Shown piece after piece: positions 32,057 through 42,760 of a stretch of DNA of 64,000 nucleotides. The DNA is from Phytophthora quininea. Its lineage: Eukaryota; Oomycota; Peronosporomycetes; Peronosporales; Peronosporaceae. Location: positions 124,001 through 188,000 of the forward strand of contig JAAVTG010000843.1 in the NCBI GenBank assembly GCA_011947345.1, read 5' to 3'. A program made the position numbers and the translations under genes. The notes below the pieces were generated by a model. That model was not told where the DNA came from. It did not search any database and saw only the letters and a list, made by a program, of their open reading frames with translations. Position 1 is the first letter of the stretch. Every line of letters begins with the position of its first letter.

Positions 32057-32645
32057 TAACGCATTAAATTGGCGGACGAACTCCCGTACTCAGGCAGATC
32101 CAACAGTTTCTATTTCTGCAATATGGAGGCTGCAACGCGAACACAACTTGCGGTAAAATTTTATAGCTCAATTCAGTGGTTTTGATGGTACTGTGGAAGT
32201 TCTCAATCTACTCATTCAAAGAGCTGTCTATAAATTTGATGAGCAACACAACATCAAGCAATGGACCACATCCGAGCACAGGCTACACCCACAGCCAACC
32301 AATCCAGCGACCAGAAGACATCGTTTACGTGCCATGTTGGGCAAAACATGGTCCAAGGCGACGTACAATACATGTACATCTACCGCCGGGATGGTGCTTC
32401 GCTGGACTGTTTGCTAGCGTGCCGTTCCTGTCTACAGGACCTGCTGGTCTGAAAACTCGGTACCGCAACATGCTCACCCTGCTCAAGCGTAATCAAACAG
32501 CATCCACCACCAAAAGCTTTCGACTCGGGAAACGTGTTCGAGATCGGCAACCCTCCAAACAGGCAACCGACCTAGTAGTGTGGCTCTTTTGAGCAACCAG
32601 GTGAGACCGAGCGCTTACTTGTAGTCGATACCAGTAAAACACAAA

Positions 32646-32656
32646 CAGATCGCCGG
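32646..32656 (+). promoter_or_regulatory. Shared upstream motif CAGATCGCCRG, copy 3
   Basis: CAGATCGCCGG, 143-153 bases before the ATG at 32799. Confidence 0.4.
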
Positions 32657-32730
32657 TATCGATCATTCGTCCTGTTTACGAGCCTTGACACTCGCCTTCG
32701 GCAACTCGTTCCTCTCCACTGGTTGTGAAC

Positions 32731-32748
32731 TTCTCACTTCGCAATTCC
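32731..32748 (+). promoter_or_regulatory. Oomycete Inr-like core promoter
   Basis: TTCTCACTTCGCAATTCC resembles GCTCATTYYNCAWTTT, 51-68 bases before the ATG at 32799. It occupies the same relative place as the Inr of the first RxLR gene. Confidence 0.55.
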
Positions 32749-32798
32749 CTCTCCACCCCACTCCCACCCCACCAAGTCCACTTCTTCTCCTCTCCAAG

Positions 32799-33212
32799 AT
32801 GCGCTTCTCCACGATTCTGGTCGGTATTGCTGCTACAACTATCGCAGCAAATGGCAATGCTCTTTCGACGGAAGCTGAGCTCAAGGCCATCGCAAAATTC
32901 GAGACTCCAGAGTTGGTTCGTGCGGTTGATGGACCCAAGCGATCCCTTCGCTCCAACAAATTTGTGGAACTCGACGACGACGACGATAACCTCGAGGAAG
33001 AACGTGGAAGCCTGAGATTCAGCAAATCCACGTTCAACGGCTGGCTCGACGACACTAAGCTGGCGGACGAGAAACTCAAGGAGCTCATTGAACTCCAGTA
33101 TAACGTGAAATCGGTGGGTAAGTTGTTGAAAACGAAGAAGAACCCAAAGTACAACAAGCTTCTACGACGATTCGAGTCGCTACTAAAGGAGAGCCAGGGA
33201 CGCAAGCCATAA
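32799..33212 (+). CDS. RxLR secreted effector, family member 3, intact
   Basis: This 137-residue protein begins at ATG 32799 after a C/T-rich leader. The signal peptide spans about residues 1-21. RSLR is at 48-51, an acidic run follows, and EER is at 67-69. The effector domain holds FNGWLDDTKLADEKLKEL and a Y/L-spaced helix ending LLKTKKNPKYNKLL, consistent with a single WY-type fold with W near 80. It ends QGRKP. Length, motif spacing and an intact frame suggest a working gene. It is 0.75 kb from its frameshifted sister, so tandem duplication is likely. Host target unknown. Confidence 0.88.
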   Translation: MRFSTILVGIAATTIAANGNALSTEAELKAIAKFETPELVRAVDGPKRSLRSNKFVELDDDDDNLEEERGSLRFSKSTFNGWLDDTKLADEKLKELIELQYNVKSVGKLLKTKKNPKYNKLLRRFESLLKESQGRKP

Positions 33213-34871
33213 GTTGTTGTCGATCACGGATGTACAAGGAATGCCGACTTGTCCACCAAAATTAATGCACTTGAATTGCCATCACCGCCCCATTTTTCCT
33301 GTTCATAAACTTCTGTAGCGCCCAATCCAAACATTATAGGGCAGCTCCTTTCCTGACCCACGTGAACTCGAATGAAAAGTCAGCTCCTAGGGCATTTTGC
33401 AGGTCAGAATCGGGTTGTAGTCGTTGCGGAAGAAGCAAAAACGTACCAAAATGTGTGACGCGGTAGGATAGTGGCAGAAGTGTCCACAGCATCAGCTTCG
33501 AGTGTACAGAAGACATTTGCGTCTCCAACACAAATGCTACTTGTCGTACAGCTTGGATGTGGCAATTTCGCCACAAAACCACCGCGAACAATACTAAGGA
33601 CACTAACTCCAGCAGCGAGTAGATCAGCACATTCTTGATCTTGTTACCGACGTTTTCTTCCGTGCTTCCTTGCATCTCAGAGTGGTATTTCGCACTAGGA
33701 AAGTGGGCCATTCCCAAGACGAAAATGCCATACAGCAACGGCACCACAATCTCCAAGTATTCGGTCAAAAGCAGACATTCCGACGTAAATAACACTTCAA
33801 GAACTTCTCGAATGATCTTGTCGTTTGGCTGGCTGGGCCTTCTGGCCTTGATCACTGTGCTTTGCGATGCTAAGCGAATGTTGGGAGCTTCATCTGGGGC
33901 TGTAGTAGATTTGGTAGGACGAGGTTGAATGATACTACTGACGGGTGATCCAAACGGTATCGGACGAGTCGGTACCACAGCATTCGCACTCGAAACTAGC
34001 GATGCTGACGGGCACAGCAAGTTCATGAGACTTCGTGAGTGCTGCAGAGTACTTATGGGCGGTCCGAAGCTGCTGCTTCCTTCGATACTGTCGAGAAGAC
34101 TTCTGCTCTCTGGTGACAAACGATGTATGATACACGACCGTATCCGAGTCTCGGCGTCGATATGTTCTTGTACAGCTTTCTCCGAACTACAGAGCGACCG
34201 GACGGTCGTAAGTAAATCGCAGTTAATAGCAGCGTTTGTAGCGAAAGAAACGTCACGGAGACGCGCTAAGATGTTGTGAGTTCGCTCAAATAATTGTCGG
34301 AGTTCGATCGCTGATTGCACGAGATCAATCGTCATTATCACCGCCATCGTAGTCGACGACAAACTCTGCATAAAAGTCGCCAAATACAACGCGTTGAAAA
34401 TGTCCACGTTGAATACCACAAGTTCTGGCGTTACATCTTCCTCACTAGCCACAATCAAAGCGAAGATAATCCTCATAGCTCTCTTGAATATCGGCAGAAT
34501 CAGTAGCACTGGAATCTCGTAACTTGTGTGTCTAACTTTGCTGAAAAGCTCTTGGTAGGCTGGGTAGGCCACGAACATGAAAGCTTGCAAAGCTGACAGT
34601 TTACTTACACGTCGTAATTGTGTGCCACGAGAACGAATTTGCTGAAAGGCATGAGCTCCCACTACGACTCGTAAGAACCCGATAAATACTATCGACCAGA
34701 CCAAGGCGATCGGGAACATGAAAAACGGAACAGGAAATACCCAGAGCTCCGTCACAATGATGCCAACAATGACAAAGCTGAATCCTGTATAGACACTGAG
34801 AACCGAAATTTGTCTATTGGAGAGGGAGGGAACATCAAGTAAAGGACCCAGTTCAATCGCCGTAGCATAGC

Positions 34872-35123
34872 TGTAATGTAGCGAGAGGAAGCTTTTATCC
34901 TTGGACGGTAAATTGAAAAGTGTATTGATATTTACTTGCCTAAAGTTTGTTTTCCTACTTCTGCTGCTCTGTTGCAGCCAGTCAATTAAGAGTAAACCTG
35001 AGCTACCTCAATTAGCAAGTAAACTTGAATATGCATACCAACTCGACCTCGCTGAGGTCATGATCATTGGAGTAAACCTCCATGACCTCAATGAGGTCGT
35101 AAACGGAGTTCAACTCCGTTACA
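34872..35123 (-). repeat. LTR (3' with respect to gag)
   Basis: 252 bp, TG...CA. It contains stacked palindromes: GACCTCGCTGAGGTC, GGAGTAAACCTCC, GACCTCAATGAGGTC and CGGAGTTCAACTCCG, in the last 75 bases. Confidence 0.9.
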
Positions 35124-35125
35124 CG

Positions 35126-35896
35126 ACCCCGCTTCAAAGAGCGGCCTACTTTGTCGACGGACAGTGGGGGCGATGTGGCCGACCTGCTTGCACTTATGGC
35201 AGGTCGCCCGTTGCATCCACTCAGCGGTTGCACTGGGAGTGCTCCCACCCTTGACTCCGTGGTCAAATCGGAGGGAGAGCTCGATGGTCTCATCCAGGGT
35301 GGCTGGGTGGTGTTCGCGGAGGTGGTGGGCGGTCTCGGACCGCAGACCCTGCTGGAAGTAGAACCGTAGTTCTAGTGGAGAGATTGGGAGTTTGCACTGA
35401 ATCAGTACATCATGAAATTCGCTCACGTAATCGTGAAGTGATCCGAGTTGCGTAATCTTACACAACCTCTCACGAAGAGAATATTCGTGATCAGGGGTAA
35501 AAACGTTTCCGCATGGCAATCTTGAAGGTCTCCCAAGTGCGGACAACCTGATTACGGTCACAGTCTGCCACGAACTGCCTGTACCAGTTCATCGGTGTCG
35601 GTGCTAAGTAGCACGACACCATAGTGACGAACGCAGCCGAGTTCTCCATCATTATGGGTTGGTAGTCGGCGTAGTACTGCTCAACGGTAAAAACCAGAGC
35701 TCCAGGTCCTCATTTAGGCTTCCATGGTACTTGGGGGCTCAGCCTTCCGAGCAGCCGGTGGCTTGCTCGTCAACGTTTCCATCCGTGCTGCTTGGGCGGC
35801 GATTTGCTCATTCATGCGAGCGTGGAATTGTTCTTGCTGCTGTGCGAAGTACTGTAGCATTTCTCCGAAGGTTTGGGGGACTTGGCTAGCTTCCAT
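35126..35896 (-). pseudogene. Gag polyprotein with CCHC zinc knuckle, frameshifted
   Basis: ATG 35896 opens EASQVPQTFGEMLQYFAQQQ, a glutamine-rich leader, and closes after about 60 residues. The capsid part resumes in another frame with NWYRQFVADCDRN, LHDYVSEFHDVLIQC and LRFYFQQGLRSETAHHL, and ends in the zinc knuckle CHKCKQVGHIAP. In a functional Ty3 Gag the second cysteine set would be CxxCxxxGHxxxxC. Here the last C is replaced by T or V. Gag packages the RNA into particles. The copy has at least two frame changes, so packaging would need Gag from elsewhere. Confidence 0.75.
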
Positions 35897-36047
35897 GGTC
35901 TTGGGGCAGGAAAAAGGTGTGTAGGTTACTCGAAGGTTACGCGAAGGTTACGCGAAGGTGACCCGATGGTTGCTCGATGGCTTCAACTGGAACGTGGACT
36001 CGGCGGCTCGATGGACGTCGAGGACTTGACAACGACAAGTGCTACTA

Positions 36048-36298
36048 TGTAATGTAGCGAGAGGAAGCTTTTATCCTTGGACGGTAAATTGAAAAGTGTA
36101 TTGATATTTACTTGCCTAAAGTTTGTTTTCCTACTTCTGCTGCTCTGTTGCAGCCAGTCAATTAAGAGTAAACCTGAGCTACCTCAATTAGCAAGTAAAC
36201 TTGAATATGCATACCAACTCGACCTCGCTGAGGTCATGATCATTGAGTAAACCTCCATGACCTCAATGAGGTCGTAAACGGAGTTCAACTCCGTTACA
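36048..36298 (-). repeat. LTR (5' with respect to gag)
   Basis: 251 bp, nearly identical to 34872-35123 and missing one G in the second palindrome. Confidence 0.9.
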
Positions 36299-36827
36299 AT
36301 AGCCCACAGCGAACCCAGGAACCCACACACGGATCCAAAAGCCAACGTTTAGTCGCCATCCGTCGCTCGGGTCTTGCAGCGGAATACTTTCTTGGCATAA
36401 TACGAGTGTAATCGTCACCAATGGGACGCAAATGCTCACCACAAAAGCTCTCGTCAAAGATAAGCTTCGAGAGTATTCTTCCAGTGCCAACATGCGCTCA
36501 ATCGAATATTTGCCGCCGTAATGTGTGAGCTGCAGCTGGAACCACTTAGTGGAAAGTTTGCCCCACCAAAACGTCAGCAATTTGACCCATGGATTGATCG
36601 TCTTGGATGCATCGGTCGATGAAGATCTTCGTCTAACTGCAGTGCTTGACTGTGCCGATTGAATCGCGACATTCATCTGCAAGACACACCAAACGTTTGC
36701 TGTGTTTTGCCTTTGAAAGACGCAGAGACTCCCAAGTTTAGCCACAATTTGAACATATTTATGGTCAGGAAGTTAGACGATTTAGCGAACACGAAATGGC
36801 ATCGACTCAACAGTGGTTCTACGGCAT

Positions 36828-37126
36828 CTAGCATCTCATTGCCATTTTTTGTTGTTGTTGTGGAAGACTATATACCGGGGTTTCTAAAGACAAAGCACTC
36901 GACTTGATCTTGATAGCCTTGTTGATATTGAGATTGAGAACTCCTCTCCCGTCTTCGTCCACAGATCGCTGGTGTGACCGCAAGAAGCGTTTGGTCTCGT
37001 AGTTTTGAATTGTGTCGACCGACTTAGCCATCTCCGACTTCGGAAGGACCGACCCCGTAGCAGTAGACTCGCTGGTGGCGACAAAGCAGCAGTGACAGCC
37101 AGGACGACGAAAGCGAAGAGGCCGAA
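36828..37126 (-). pseudogene. RxLR effector pseudogene
   Basis: Where the start should be, the codon has changed (CAGTTCGGCCTC in place of ATGCG.TTCGG), and the signal-peptide-like FGLFAFVVLAVTAAL is in one frame while RFLRSHQRSVDEDGR, which keeps an RxLR motif but only a weak dEER, is in another. The flanking leader CTTCCGTCCAACC and its upstream region resemble those of the RxLR gene at 40280, so the two derive from one ancestor. A glutamine-rich end follows, and no effector fold is recognisable. Confidence 0.65.
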
Positions 37127-37189
37127 CTGGGTTGGACGGAAGCAAGTTCCGAAGTGAGGTCGGTGTCCTTTGCCAATACATCGCAATTC

Positions 37190-38100
37190 GACAGATCCGA
37201 CCGACAGATTCCCATTGTATTCATTATCCGGTTCGTCTCGAGATCCTCACTCTTTGCAAGTAACTACACAATCATTTACAGTAAATAACCCTTTCGTTAG
37301 GTAGGAAAGATCGACTAAAGTACTCTTGAATCAATATATGTACTCGCCTTTGAGAGCGACATGTAGATCCACTTAGAAAATACCACACCTTTGAAAACTA
37401 TACAAACTGGGATATCGTCGCTGGACTTGTGCTTGCGGTACTATAGTCTTACTTACAACCATCAGCTTGCGGTATGGCCCCCGTCAACATCGTCTTATCG
37501 AAGCTCAACAGAAATGGTAAAATATGGCAGTTCTTTTGTAAAAACACCAACCGTGTTTGGATAACATGCCTTTTGTTTACAGTACAGAGGATGCATACTT
37601 GAACCTCTACATGAACTTGTCTGGAGATAAGTTTATAGTAGCAATATCCGTAGTTATATTCATGTTTTGTTTTCTTCTTTTCTAACAGTCTTGTGCAGTA
37701 TTGACAAAGTGGTTTGATGAATCAGAACATGTGACATGGACTTAAGGACTATGCAGTTCTTCCAGCTACGGATTCAAGCCATTTCCAACCCAGTTAACCA
37801 AGAAAGTTGGAGAGATTTCGGCTTCGATTCAGGTTTAAGACATTGGGTCGACTTGATTCGTCAGATTGTATGTGAGTGTTTCATAGGTCCTCTATTGTTT
37901 GCTATCTCTAACTAATGGAGTTCTGATATCTCTGTAGGTGATCGATTCGTCAGATTAACTAAGATGCCCAAGTCACAACGCTGTTCGACACGACTGGAGA
38001 GGCCTGGGCTGCCACTGGCAGAACTCTGCCCCTGATAGAAGAAGTACAAGAAACGACGTTGCTCAAATTGACTTTAGCCAGCTCCCACAAAGCATTCCTT
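37190..38100. other. Gene-poor stretch
   Basis: No supported gene. It is AT-leaning and no frame exceeds about 60 codons with recognisable content. Confidence 0.5.
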
Positions 38101-39715
38101 CTAAAACAAAATCTCTCTTAGGTTCACGCAATATCTGCTTCGGCCAGCAGACAGAGTGTGCCTACGAGTTGTCCGTGTGCTTCGGGTTATGTGCCACAAT
38201 AATACCCAGTCCAACACCCCACATCTTCTCCAATCAAGGAATTTCCGATGGGACCACAAAAGTCGACGGAACCACGTTATCATCAAAACTGTCCGAATAG
38301 GTTTCGAGTAGCGACACAGTGTATTTCTCCCATGCTTTCTTGGAAACTTTAAAAGAGTACCCCAGCTCCTGCAGTCGTTCAGCGTCGCGTCCAATGTTGT
38401 GGAAATACGTTCCGTTACTCCGGAAGTTATTGATCCACTTTCCGAGAAGTATTACCCCACGAGCTCTTCGGCCACAGATCACGAGAAGGAACAACGAATT
38501 CGCGGGGATCCGACAATGGCCATTTTCGAAGGCGCACACTTCCAGCGCAGGCATGATCCGCTCGTTCCATACCGATGTCACGCGATCCCAATTGAAGCTC
38601 AACTCGTCCAGAATTTTACGGGTTCCAGTCCCTCTCATAAACTAACCCACAGCAAAACCCCATCGCTTCGAGTTCAAGACAATCTCTCTCGGCATAGCGC
38701 CCACTCGAACGGATACTATTGACCAATGCCCCAAGTTTCAACCCCCATGACAGCCTAGGGCACGACTCATCTCCACTCGGAATCACGAAAGCTCGAGGAA
38801 CGTCTAAATGATCTCGTAATTTGAAAAAGTGACGGAAGGCTGGCATGATGCGCTCGCTCCATCGGAAGTCCAGAGCGTCCTCGACAAAGTCGATTTTTCT
38901 TAGTTCTTGTGCAAATTTGATGGAAACACCGTTGTGTTTAGCTTTTTGCGCACGTAGTTGACCGCTTCTCCCAATCGGTAACCCCACAATTCCTGAGGCC
39001 AGCGAGTATCATCCTCGGGGACGACACAGCTTCGGAGTACCTCCGTGTCCCCTTTGTTCCTTGTAGCCTTGCAGCGCAGTCAAAGTCTCGAGCCCCCAGC
39101 CCAGAAGGTTCGAGCTTTTGCTCGTGTCTCCCGCATCTGCGCGTTGTACTACTGGAAGGTCCGCGCCATCCCCACTGTCCTCCAGCGCTGCGCTGAAGCC
39201 TCTCGCTACCAGATCAGCACGAACCCTTGACGTACAGCAACCATCGGCCGCCAACCAAATCGCCGTCGCTTGTCCGGGACGCCACGCGCGGCGCGTTGAG
39301 CGCCGCACCAAAGTTGACAGCATTGCCGCACGATCATGAGCTGCAAGTGCTGCAGCTTTGGTCCGTGTCAAAATTATGGAGGTTCTGTCAAAATGACGGT
39401 TCCGTTTCGTGTAATACGCCACCGAGCTTGTATTTCCAACATCATGTAATGCCATTTGCGCCTCGACTCGTGAAAGCGCTACAGTCGTTAACGGAAGCAA
39501 AACCATGGTCGACCTCGCCATCATCAACTACGGCCACGTAGCTACATCAGCCGAGTACACCAGAAAAGCAAAGTTGAGTCTCCTTATTTCTTGTGCGAAC
39601 TCAACGGAGACACCATTTTGTTTTAGCTTGCTACAAACTTTGTTGACGGCCGTCCCCAGTCGGTAGCCCCATAGTTCCTGAGGCCAGTGAGAGTCCCCAC
39701 GGAGATGATGACATC
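38101..39715 (-). pseudogene. Helicase-associated-domain repeat protein, decayed
   Basis: Minus-strand frames hold repeating units of the HA type. Examples are WNERIMPALEVCAFENGHCRIP plus GVILLGKWINNFRSNGTYF (38638-38234), WSERIMPAFRHFFKLRDHLDVP plus GLKLGALVNSIRSSGRY (38987-38616), and an WPQELWGYRLGTAVNKV unit in 39545-39715. Each unit has the conserved W-x-x-R-I and a later GYRLG or GxKxG-type strand. Frame changes and stops separate the units. A 0.53-kb span (39010-39540) with no HA match sits between two units, as expected from an insertion or a tandem duplication. Function unknown. Confidence 0.62.
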
Positions 39716-39842
39716 ACGAAGGACTGGGTACTAGATCCACGCTGAATCTCCTCGTTGACAACCATCCCACCCGCCCTCGACAGCATGAGAAACGTGAACG
39801 ACAGTTGTCCAAACCAATATAAAAACTGCTATGAAGTTTCGC

Positions 39843-40280
39843 TTATTTCACGTTGTTGTAGATAGTGATCTTGGGGTGTCTAAACTGATAGTACTCGTTC
39901 CCCAGCCCCTCGTAGTGCGTGCCCTTGAATCTCGCCGTAACAGCATCCGTGCTTTCCTTGTTCCTGTACCAGACCCAAAACTTGCTCTGTTTGTACTTCT
40001 GGTCCGTCAGCATTCTCTCCAACTTCTCGATGGCGAACTCGTCCGTGGCCCTTTTAGCCCAGTTGAGTACTCGTAGCCTGATGTTGAAAGCAAATCTCTC
40101 TTCTTCATCGGCAGTCTTCCTGTCCGACCGCAACATGCGTTTCGTGTCGTCGCTGGGAACCGTGTCGACCGACTGGATCTCGTTTGATGTCACCTTCGGA
40201 AGCGTCGAGTCCGTGAAGACCGCGTCACTTGTGGCGAGGAAAGTGGCAGCAAGTGCCAGGACGACGAGGCCAAAGCGCAT
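39843..40280 (-). CDS. RxLR secreted effector, second family
   Basis: The ATG at 40280 follows CCTCCCCAGCC and starts a 145-residue protein. Signal peptide MRFGLVVLALAATFLA is followed by cleavage near 20. RMLR at 48-51 and EER at 60-62 give the canonical RxLR-dEER pair with ten residues between them. The mature part is basic and aromatic, with LRVLNWAKRATDEFAI and FWVWYRNK, so it may hold a W/Y fold. A shared promoter-side segment CACTCCGTATTGTGC links it to the pseudogene at 36828. Intact frame and motifs suggest a real effector. It is unlike the family at 17563, 31639 and 32799. Confidence 0.85.
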   Translation of the reverse strand: MRFGLVVLALAATFLATSDAVFTDSTLPKVTSNEIQSVDTVPSDDTKRMLRSDRKTADEEERFAFNIRLRVLNWAKRATDEFAIEKLERMLTDQKYKQSKFWVWYRNKESTDAVTARFKGTHYEGLGNEYYQFRHPKITIYNNVK

Positions 40281-40323
40281 GGCTGGGGAGGGTGTCGCGA
40301 AGTTGGTGACTTGGTTGGAAGGA

Positions 40324-40341
40324 AGCACAATACGGAGTGAG
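40324..40341 (-). promoter_or_regulatory. Weak Inr-like sequence before the RxLR gene
   Basis: On the minus strand CCTCACTCCGTATTGTGC, 44-61 bases before the ATG at 40280, resembles the oomycete Inr loosely. The pseudogene at 36828 has a matching CCTCACTTCGGAACTTG. Confidence 0.35.
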
Positions 40342-40380
40342 GTCCATTTCCAATCCGACAGATCCATTTGGGCGATCCCA

Positions 40381-41267
40381 TCGTATTTCTCTTATCCCTT
40401 CACTCCTCTTTCATTTTGAGCAAATAGGGATAGGTACGTACATCTACAATAGTATTCAGACTGCAGCGAGACCGGGTTGCCTTGTCACTTCTGGACCAGA
40501 GGAGACAGCAATGAAACAGGAAATGTCATAGTGATGCTTTTCGTTTTATCTGTTTAATTCGGTTCATCGTCAGCGATGGCGAGCGGATTGTATCGTCGCT
40601 GAATTGGTGCTACAATAGCAGCTGTGTGGACGTCTAATCCGTCAAAACAAGGTACAAACTGCGGGCTGCCTTGCACAAAGCCTTGCAGAGGTACGTTCAC
40701 TCAATGACTAGGTACACGTATTTGGCAGTCTACGCGCTTGACAGTCCAGATGGCAGTCTGCGCGCTTGACAGTCCAGATTTTGGAGCTTCCCGATCTCAA
40801 AGATAGTAACTGTACGTGTGTGTGATGGACTAAAAACGCTTGGTAAAAAGACGGCGAGATTGGGACTCGGTTTGGGATGTGACGGTGTGATAGAGACTTG
40901 CACTGCAGCAACCCGATGATGTCAAAGCGTTGCTGGCACCTCTCGCTGCGTCACCTGCGAGCTCCTCGCTTGCACACATTATGCCATCACAAACACCAAG
41001 ACGAATCAATGCTCGTGTTCAATACTAACTGATGGCACGCAGTTCTTCCAGACCTCGGATGCAGCGGATTCCAGCTCATTCATCCTCACCTGTCGAACTG
41101 TTGATCGAGGGTAGCTCAAGCGTAGCACCACGACCGCAAACGTTGGGAGGAGACTCGGCTTCGATGGTTCGGTGGGACTTGATTCCGATCGCAACTCCAA
41201 TTCCAAGCGCTGTAGCCGACAGCTTGGCCACTTACTCTTTGCTAGCGATTGACCACAACAGACAGCC
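40381..41267. other. Intergenic, no gene supported
   Basis: About 0.9 kb with no recognisable coding sequence between the RxLR gene and the START gene. Confidence 0.5.
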
Positions 41268-42760
41268 ATGTCGCCGCAGTTCACGACCCAACTGGGCGGA
41301 TCGATGACCTTTTCAGCGACGGTGAGTGCCAGTCTGGCCGCGACGCCCAACGTCACCACCAGCAGACACTTCAGCCACCCGACCGACCCGTCACCACTGC
41401 AAACCAACACACCGCCGCAGTCGCTCATTCTGTCGGTGGACGAAGCCAACTCGCTCGATCTCTTGGCTAACTCTGTCGTGCAGCAGACTCTGACCGACTA
41501 CCTTCACTTTCGAGACGTCCGCAAGCGGAGACTGCACGACGAGCAGTGGAGAGAGGTGCGTCGACAGGACAACCTCGTGGCCTTCAAAGAGCGCGAGTCC
41601 TGGCGACAGCAGCACCAAACGCTCAGCACTTTCGACGGTCGAGTGGAGCCAGTGGTTTGCAAGGCGTCGGTGCCGACCTTGTTGGTGCTGGGGGCTCTAC
41701 AAGGAACTTTGGACGACGAGATGTATGGCATGCACCTCGACAGCGACGATGACGCCAAGTTGCGCTCGTCCTACGTCCACGACCACGTGCATGACTTTCG
41801 AGTGCTCGCTCGCATCCGAACGGCCAGCGACGTCGACCCGTTCCGCTTCTGCGGTGTCACGTGGGTCGACCTCGGTAGCAGCGGGTTCGGTCCGTTCGCT
41901 CGGAAGAGAGACTACTGCGCCGTGACGTCTATGGGAATCACCTCGACAAAACACGGGGAGCGTGTTGGGTACTACGTGACGCACTCGGTCGACATTGGTT
42001 CGGCTTTGGGCAACGGTAGGGGCTCTCCGATCAGCGTCGGCGGTAATGCTATGACCGAGAGCCGCAAGTACGTGCGAGCCAAAGGCTCCATGTGCTGGAT
42101 TAAGTGTGAACTGCCGAGCGGAGGCGTCGAACTGTTCATGCAGGGCTTCTTTGCCCCCATGGGGAACGTGCCGGAATTTGCTGGTGTGAATGCCGCACTG
42201 AATACGGCGCTGGGTCTGGCCCAAACCAGCGACACTTCCTACTCAAGAAGATCCGGTGGATGCTGCACGACTCGGTGCGGTCGACTCGTCGGTAGGAAGC
42301 TTTGAAAGCGATGCTGTTGGTTTATTGATCGACCAACTGATTGGCGTGGTTTTTGAACAGCCGAGTTGCTTCGCAGTCGGCATCTGACGACTGTGTGGGT
42401 CAGTGCAAGTCGCAGTTTGGTGGAGGCATCAAGAAGAAGAAACGCGGTCTTGGGTGTTGCATCGTGTGCAGATCGGTGAGCATTGAAAGAGTTCTTGGAC
42501 AACAAAACTGCCTGGTTCTAACGATTTTTGTTTTCTGGTGACTGAAGCTGGTGTGCAACTCGTGCAGGACGACAAGGAAAGTGACGGTGGACGTGGCCGC
42601 GGACAGTGTGGTGCAGCAAACGCGTTGTAGCATTTGCTTGGTGTGTATGGGTTACGCCAAACGGACCAACGCGACCGTGTTCGCTACCCGTGAAATGGCA
42701 CAAGCTCGAGCTCGAAGCCACCGCGCCGTCAGCACTGAGAGCGTCGAGTTTATTATCTGA
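41268..42760 (+). CDS. START-like domain plus FYVE-type zinc-finger protein, frameshifted
   Basis: Exon 1 (41268-42291) starts at an ATG and encodes a lipid-binding START-like domain, with SLDEANSLDLLANSVVQQTL, LQGTLDDEMYGMHLDSDD, LRSSYVHDHVHDFRVLA and GFFAPMGNVPEF. Near 42245 one base appears to be missing relative to the paralogue at 55385, and the native reading resumes in a neighbouring frame. Introns at 42292-42360 (69 bp) and 42476-42547 (72 bp) separate a zinc region: CVGQCKSQFG, CCIVCRS, LVCNSCRTTRKV and CSICLVCMGY, that is, five or more CxxC pairs. The stop at 42758-42760 coincides with the start of the repeated element. Such proteins are expanded in oomycetes, and their ligands are not known. 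Confidence 0.78.

Larger units (their letters stand above)
34872..36298 (-). mobile_element. Gag-only LTR retrotransposon (Ty3/gypsy-like), young, with target duplication
   Basis: Two LTRs of 252 and 251 bp, both TGTAATG...CCGTTACA, bound a 0.92-kb interior. They differ by about a single G (near 35071), so the insertion is recent. ATAGC flanks both sides (34867-34871 and 36299-36303). The interior encodes only a capsid-like Gag on the minus strand. Protease, RT and integrase are absent, so it must have been mobilised by another element. Total length is 1,427 bp. Confidence 0.9.
33334..36676 (-). pseudogene. Multi-pass membrane protein of an oomycete-specific family, split by an LTR element
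   Basis: The large piece (34866-33334) encodes about 510 residues with six to eight hydrophobic segments, including LWVFPVPFFMFPIALVW, YLATFMQSLSSTTMAVI, LEIVVPLLYGIFVLGMAHF and VLIYSLLELVSLVLFAVVLW. The N-terminal piece lies beyond the LTR element, from ATG 36676 to 36299. With the element and one copy of its 5-bp repeat disregarded, the two pieces are in the same frame, about 636 codons in all. Near the end a 60-nt GT-AG span (33387-33446) is a likely intron that is also readable through. Related fragments occur at 53590-54435, 57690-58110 and 59655-59861. The function is unknown, and the insertion has probably inactivated it. Confidence 0.75.

Noticed and set aside
39009..39527. 172-codon minus-strand frame as a secreted protein
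   Set aside because: The start looks like a signal peptide, but the frame lies in the unmatched insert of the repeat pseudogene and has no other support.
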